Assembly: GCA_964449895.1 (NCBI GenBank)
Contig: CAYVBY010000001.1
Location: 124,001 to 188,000, forward strand
Source of the DNA: Intestinibacter sp964449895
GTDB lineage: Bacteria > Bacillota > Clostridia > Peptostreptococcales > Peptostreptococcaceae
Reading direction: 5' to 3'
DNA: 64,000 nt
The position numbers and the translations under genes were made by a program. Position 1 is the first letter of the stretch; every line of letters begins with the position of its first letter. This document shows, piece after piece, positions 59,957 through 64,000 of this stretch. Under the pieces are notes generated by a model that was not told where the DNA came from, did no database searches, and saw only the letters and a list, made by a program, of their open reading frames with translations.

Positions 59957-60844
59957 TTAATGATCTCTAGAAATTATATAATCTGCTAAATCCTCTAAAA
60001 ATTTGCTATCTCCTGGTAATTTTCTTATATTTTCTTTAGCCTCTTTTATTAGATTTCTAGCAATTTCTCTAGATTTATCTAATCCAACTAATGAAGGATA
60101 TGTAGATTTATGATTTTCTATATCGCTTCCTATAGGTTTTCCTAATACTTTTTCATCTCCAACTATATCTAAAATATCGTCTACTATTTGAAAAGCTAAA
60201 CCTATATTATTTGCATAGCTCGTTATATTTAATAAATCTTCTTCTGATGCATTACCTATTATTGCTCCTGCTCTCATACATCCTACTATCATTGCTGCTG
60301 TTTTGTTTTTATGTATAAAATCAAGCTTTTCTTTTTCTATAGATTTATTTTCACTTTCAACATCTACAACTTGTCCTCCTATCATTCCGTAAATACCAGC
60401 ACCTTTTGCAATTTCATAAATTGCCTTTAGTCTACAATTTGAATTTGTTTTATCTATAGATTCTTTTAGCATTGTCTCAAATGCATAATTTAAAAGTGCA
60501 TCTCCTGCTAAAGTAGCCATTGCATCTCCAAAGACTTTGTGATTTGTAGGTTTACCTCTTCTTAAATCGTCATTATCAAGTGCAGGAAGATCATCATGTA
60601 TCAAAGAATATGTATGTATCATCTCTATTGCCATAGCAAATGGTATAGCATCATTTGTATCTCCACCAACAATTTTTGAAGCTTCTAGTGTAAGTATTGG
60701 TCTAAGTCTCTTTCCGCCTGCACTTAGACTGTAATTCATGGCTTTAAAAATAGTTTCTTGGTAGCCTTGTTCTTTTGGCATATATCCACTTAGTAACTCT
60801 TCAATATATTTTGTTTTATTTTTTAGTTCTTCTTTAAATGCCAT
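59957..60844 (-). CDS. ispA: Polyprenyl (farnesyl) diphosphate synthase
   Basis: 295 aa. First aspartate motif LIHDDLPALDNDDLRRGKPT (about 84-103), GKRLRP, second motif FQIVDDILDIVGD. Condenses IPP with allylic diphosphates to C15 for undecaprenol and quinone synthesis. Directly follows xseB. Confidence 0.95.
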   Translation of the reverse strand: MAFKEELKNKTKYIEELLSGYMPKEQGYQETIFKAMNYSLSAGGKRLRPILTLEASKIVGGDTNDAIPFAMAIEMIHTYSLIHDDLPALDNDDLRRGKPTNHKVFGDAMATLAGDALLNYAFETMLKESIDKTNSNCRLKAIYEIAKGAGIYGMIGGQVVDVESENKSIEKEKLDFIHKNKTAAMIVGCMRAGAIIGNASEEDLLNITSYANNIGLAFQIVDDILDIVGDEKVLGKPIGSDIENHKSTYPSLVGLDKSREIARNLIKEAKENIRKLPGDSKFLEDLADYIISRDH

Positions 60845-60846
60845 TT

Positions 60847-61062
60847 TTACTCCTCCTTCAAATCAAAATCTTCTAATTCTTGCATTTCATTGAATTTACT
60901 TATTTTTAATTTTGCATTTTCAAGTAATTTATTACATCTAGCATATAATTTAATTCCTTCTTCATAAAGCTTTAGTGATTCATCTAATGATTGATTATTT
61001 TCTTCAAGTTTATTTAAAATTTCTTCCAATTGTACATATGCTTGCTCATAAGTAAGTTCCAT
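60847..61062 (-). CDS. xseB: Exodeoxyribonuclease VII small subunit
   Basis: 71 aa, two helices: YEQAYVQLEEILNKLEENNQSLDESLKLYEEGIKL (read in two helices) is the XseB signature. 2 nt from both xseA and ispA, so translationally linked. Confidence 0.95.
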   Translation of the reverse strand: MELTYEQAYVQLEEILNKLEENNQSLDESLKLYEEGIKLYARCNKLLENAKLKISKFNEMQELEDFDLKEE

Positions 61063-61064
61063 TT

Positions 61065-62270
61065 TTATACCTCTTTTTTATTAATTTTATTGATATTACA
61101 ATTTAAACTTCCATCAGATACTATTACTTCTATATCGTCATTTTCATTTACTTTAAGTATACTATTTATAACTATACCATTTTTATTAATTATACTATAT
61201 CCTCGATTTAATGTTTTAAGTGGACTTAAATTATCTAATAAAGAAGCCAAATTTTTTAAATTTATGTCTTCTATAGTTACTTTATTTTCTATATTTAAAT
61301 TTATCTTTTCTATTATTTTATCTAATTCATAAATTTTATTATTAATAATGTAATCATTTAATATTGTATTTATTCTATTAAATGCGTATTTTAATTTTTG
61401 TTCATCATAATCGACCATATTTTTAAGTGACATATTCATTCTATATTTTATATTATTTAATTTAAAGTATAAATCATTTATATCTGGTGTAGCTATCTCT
61501 GCCGCTGCAGAAGGCGTCGGAGCTCTCATATCAGATACAAAATCACAAATAGTAAAATCTGTTTCATGTCCTACAGCAGATATTATTGGTATTTTGGAAG
61601 AAAAAATACACCTTGCTACCTTTTCTTCATTAAAAGACCATAAATCTTCTATAGATCCTCCTCCGCGTCCTACAATTATTGTATCTACTGGATGTATTTC
61701 ATTAAAAAAATTTATTCCTTCACAAATTTCATCACAAGAACCTTGTCCTTGAACTCTAACTGGATATAATTTAATATGAACTTTAGGATATCTTCTTGTA
61801 GTTACATTTATTATATCTCTTATTACCGCTCCAGTAGGAGATGTAACCACTCCTATAGAAGATGGCATACTTGGAATATTTTTTTTATGTTTATAGTCAA
61901 ATAAACCTTCTTTTTGAAGTTTTTCTTTTAATTTATTAAACTCAATATATAAATTACCAATTCCTGATATTTCTATATTTTTTATATAAAATTGGTAAGA
62001 GCCTTCTCTTTCATATACAGAAATATATCCACTTGCAATTATTTTAGTTCCATTTTCCAAATTTAGATTTTTATCATAATCTCCTTTAAATACTACACAA
62101 TTAATTTTTGAATCTTTATCTTTCATAGATAAATAGACATTTCCACTGCTGTGTATTTTAAAATTTGAAACTTCTCCTTGAATCTTTAAATTATAAAGTA
62201 TTGGATCGTTTATTAAAATTCTTTTGATATATGAATTTGCTTCGCTTACTTCTAAAGCTCTTATTTTCAT
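61065..62270 (-). CDS. xseA: Exodeoxyribonuclease VII large subunit
   Basis: 401 aa. N-terminal OB domain (IQGEVSNFKIHSSGNVYLSMKD, read in parts), catalytic core PSSIGVVTSPTGAVIRDI, GRGGGSIEDLWSFNEE, and SAVGHETDFTICDFVSD, then coiled coil. Degrades single-stranded DNA with XseB. Confidence 0.96.
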   Translation of the reverse strand: MKIRALEVSEANSYIKRILINDPILYNLKIQGEVSNFKIHSSGNVYLSMKDKDSKINCVVFKGDYDKNLNLENGTKIIASGYISVYEREGSYQFYIKNIEISGIGNLYIEFNKLKEKLQKEGLFDYKHKKNIPSMPSSIGVVTSPTGAVIRDIINVTTRRYPKVHIKLYPVRVQGQGSCDEICEGINFFNEIHPVDTIIVGRGGGSIEDLWSFNEEKVARCIFSSKIPIISAVGHETDFTICDFVSDMRAPTPSAAAEIATPDINDLYFKLNNIKYRMNMSLKNMVDYDEQKLKYAFNRINTILNDYIINNKIYELDKIIEKINLNIENKVTIEDINLKNLASLLDNLSPLKTLNRGYSIINKNGIVINSILKVNENDDIEVIVSDGSLNCNINKINKKEV

Positions 62271-62272
62271 AT

Positions 62273-63253
62273 TTATTCTCCTAAATTTAGATTTTCAAAT
62301 CCTATTAATGCACATCCTACTGCATTATCTGTTGCCAATGAAGCCTCTGGAAAATAGGCTTTTATTTTTAATTTTTTTAATCTATCTGTTACATTTTTAG
62401 AAAGATATTTGCTTGCAGATACTCCCCCTACAAATAATACCTCATCTACTTTATACTTTTGAGATAAATAATCAAGAGCTTTAACTATACATCTAGTTAT
62501 AGTATCCATAAGCAATTTAGATAAATATTTCTCATCTATATTTTCTTCATTATCTATTATTTTATTTAATTGATTTTCTATTCCAGATAAATTCATAAAA
62601 CCTTCTTTAACACTAGTTTTTAATCCTTCTTTTATCTTTTCAGTAAAATTACATGCATTTTTGTCTATGTATTTTCCAGATGGAAACTCATAAGATAGTT
62701 TAACTCCTAATCTATCTATAAGTTGTCCAAAACTAACATCTTTTGTTCCTCCTATAATTTCAAAATTATATTTAAAATTATTTTCTCTATTAACTAAAAC
62801 AATTTCCATAGTTCCACCAGACATATGAACTGCAATAAATCTATTTTCATTAGATAAATTTTGACCATATAAACTAGCTTTTATGTGATTTTCTTGATGT
62901 GTAGTTTCAAAAAAAGGACAATTGTTTGTAGCACTTATAAGTTTAGCTGTATTTTGTCCTACTGTAAAAACAGGCATATAAGAACCCTCAACTGGTCTTG
63001 GTTTTGATGATGCACAAATGCCTATTATATTATAGTTTTTTAATTTATCAGCTATATTTTCACTTATTTTTCCTAAATTTGATACATGTTGAAAAACACC
63101 TTCACTTTGTCTTAGTCCTTTTTCACCTTTTTCTACTTTAAGCATAATTTTTTCATTTAAAATAATTTTTTTACTTAAAGAGATAGCTGCTATAGAAGTT
63201 GTATAGCAGCTAGTATCTATTCCTAATATAATATTATTTTGTTTTAATTTCAT
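62273..63253 (-). CDS. TsaD/Kae1-like ASKHA protein (M22 peptidase-like)
   Basis: 326 aa. ILGIDTSCYTTSIAAI at the start, HQENHIKASLY (metal His pair), AVHMSGGTMEIVLV and VGGVSASKYLS. It resembles TsaD but is shorter and lacks parts of the tRNA-modifying family; clostridia keep it in the nusB-xseA cluster alongside a separate true TsaD. Role unknown. It overlaps nusB by 20 nt. Confidence 0.8.
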   Translation of the reverse strand: MKLKQNNIILGIDTSCYTTSIAAISLSKKIILNEKIMLKVEKGEKGLRQSEGVFQHVSNLGKISENIADKLKNYNIIGICASSKPRPVEGSYMPVFTVGQNTAKLISATNNCPFFETTHQENHIKASLYGQNLSNENRFIAVHMSGGTMEIVLVNRENNFKYNFEIIGGTKDVSFGQLIDRLGVKLSYEFPSGKYIDKNACNFTEKIKEGLKTSVKEGFMNLSGIENQLNKIIDNEENIDEKYLSKLLMDTITRCIVKALDYLSQKYKVDEVLFVGGVSASKYLSKNVTDRLKKLKIKAYFPEASLATDNAVGCALIGFENLNLGE

Positions 63254-63746
63254 CTACAACACTTCCTAAAATTCCATTTATAAATTTAGGTGTTTTTTCA
63301 TCACAATATATTTTAGCAAAATCTATAGCTTCATTTATAGAAACTTTATCTGGTATGTTTAAATCTGATAACATTTCTGCTATTGCTGTTTGTATTACTG
63401 CTAAATCTAATTTTGAAAATCTATTTATAGACCAGTTATTTGCATTATTTTCTATTAATTCATTTATATAATCTATCTTTTGTTCTATAACTTTTACCAT
63501 TTCATTTAGATAAACTCTATCTACACATTCATCTAATAAAGTACCTTCAAATTCTATATCATTTTCAGAGTAGTTAAGAACTAATTCTTCATATCTATTG
63601 ATTATGTACTCTTCGTTATTTTTTAAAAAGTTATCCATTTCACTTGCTAAATCAGTTATATCTCCATTTATTATGTGTGTTTGATAAATTAATTTTATTA
63701 AATATTCTCTACTTGTTTCTCTTTGTGCTCTTATGTTTTTTCTCAT
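63234..63746 (-). CDS. nusB: Transcription antitermination factor NusB
   Basis: 170 aa helical protein that binds boxA RNA with NusE. Conserved C-terminal DLAVIQTAIAEMLSDLNIP and INEAIDFAKIYCDEKTPKFINGILG (read in parts). The N-terminus (MRKNIRAQRETSREYLIKLIYQ) and length are typical for clostridia. SD GAGGAGG. Confidence 0.93.
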   Translation of the reverse strand: MRKNIRAQRETSREYLIKLIYQTHIINGDITDLASEMDNFLKNNEEYIINRYEELVLNYSENDIEFEGTLLDECVDRVYLNEMVKVIEQKIDYINELIENNANNWSINRFSKLDLAVIQTAIAEMLSDLNIPDKVSINEAIDFAKIYCDEKTPKFINGILGSVVDEIKTK

Positions 63747-63782
63747 TTTTTATCCTCCTCTATTTTACTATGTACATATAAA

Positions 63783-63807
63783 AACCCTCTGATTTTCTCA
63801 GAGGGTT
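63783..63807 (-). terminator. Terminator upstream of nusB
   Basis: Perfect 10-bp stem AACCCTCTGA / TCAGAGGGTT with 5-nt loop and U's on the minus strand. It separates the upstream gene from nusB, so nusB may depend on read-through or its own promoter. Confidence 0.9.
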
Positions 63808-63821
63808 CTAATTTATATTGC

Positions 63822-64000
63822 TTACTCTGGTATTATTATTTCATCATCTTCATCATTTTCACTTTCTTCTTTAGCTACTTTTTTAGCTTCTTTTGCAAGT
63901 CTCGCTTCTTCTTTTTTAGCAGCTTTTGCAGCTTTAGCTTCTTCCTTTTTAGCTACTTTTGCTTCTTCTTTTGCTTGTTTTTCTTTATAGAAAGTTATTC
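63822..64000 (-). CDS. C-terminal part of a Lys/Ala/Glu-rich protein (N-terminus off window)
   Basis: The last ~59 codons: ITFYKEKQAKEEAK..., repeated AKKEEAKAAK-type units and an acidic end ENDEDDEIIIPE-stop. Such a charged tail after a membrane part fits the small DUF2273/Asp23-associated envelope proteins found upstream of nusB in clostridia, but the defining part is outside the window. Confidence 0.5.
   Translation of the reverse strand, partial: ITFYKEKQAKEEAKVAKKEEAKAAKAAKKEEARLAKEAKKVAKEESENDEDDEIIIPE

Noticed and set aside
1..64000. CRISPR array, tRNA or rRNA genes
   Set aside because: No regularly spaced repeats of 23-40 bp and no cloverleaf or rRNA-like sequence seen by eye.

Overview
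The window is very AT-rich and gene-dense. It carries a mostly minus-strand core-gene backbone with Gram-positive Shine-Dalgarno (SD) sequences and several sporulation genes (sigK, spoIIM, spo0A, spoIVB, a class B PBP). The gene order rnhB, ylqF, rplS, trmD, rimM, khpA, rpsP, ffh, ylxM, ftsY, smc, rnc, followed later by sigK, mltG, spoIIM, spo0A, recN, tlyA, xse and nusB, points to an anaerobic spore-forming Firmicute. The protein style (CD1247-type acidic zinc protein, SigK without a pro-sequence) suggests Peptostreptococcaceae, near Clostridioides, Paraclostridium, Terrisporobacter or Romboutsia. That placement is an inference from memory, not a database match.

Layout. 1-16.3 kb is housekeeping: an FMN alpha-hydroxy-acid oxidase fragment, RNase HII, a BrnQ transporter, ribosome assembly and tRNA modification, the SRP pathway, SMC, RNase III and EF-P. 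16.6-30.8 kb is a shikimate/quinate-centred block: a chorismate mutase-shikimate kinase fusion, type I dehydroquinate dehydratase, two shikimate dehydrogenases (one YdiB-like), an MFS transporter, a TIM-barrel isomerase/dehydratase, two large BaiCD/BaiH-type flavin/Fe-S oxidoreductases and two LysR regulators. Between the first oxidoreductase and the transporter lie a decayed insertion sequence and a broken SH3-domain gene. 31.0-32.9 kb is a four-gene type IV pilin-like operon, one member of which appears to need a -1 slip to make its leader. 33.3-48.1 kb returns to core and sporulation genes, with a dicarboxylate-type symporter, SigK, a PBP, tRNA wobble-uridine modification, MltG, a XerD-like protein lacking standard catalytic residues, SpoIIM, a SteA/SteB-glycosyltransferase cluster and Spo0A.

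48.3-55.6 kb is an accessory island wedged between spo0A and spoIVB. It holds an LRR (BspA-type) protein, a row of small unrelated proteins I cannot name, remnants of an integrase and of an IS3-family transposase, and a second diverged copy of the spoIVB 3' end. The last ~145 bp of spoIVB look foreign and GC-richer, and a 75-bp inverted repeat brackets the segment, so the 3' end of spoIVB looks like an integration site. 56.8-64 kb is core again: recN, tlyA, ispA, xseBA, a TsaD-like protein, nusB and the tail of an acidic/lysine-rich protein.

Most interesting as a possible new system is the 16.6-30.8 kb block. Its parts (importer, alicyclic alcohol dehydrogenases, dehydratases, two enoate-reductase-type flavoproteins, dedicated regulators) are those needed to oxidise, dehydrate and reductively process shikimate/quinate-type ring acids anaerobically, using the same logic as bile-acid 7-dehydroxylation. 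The individual family calls are well supported; the joint pathway is an inference.
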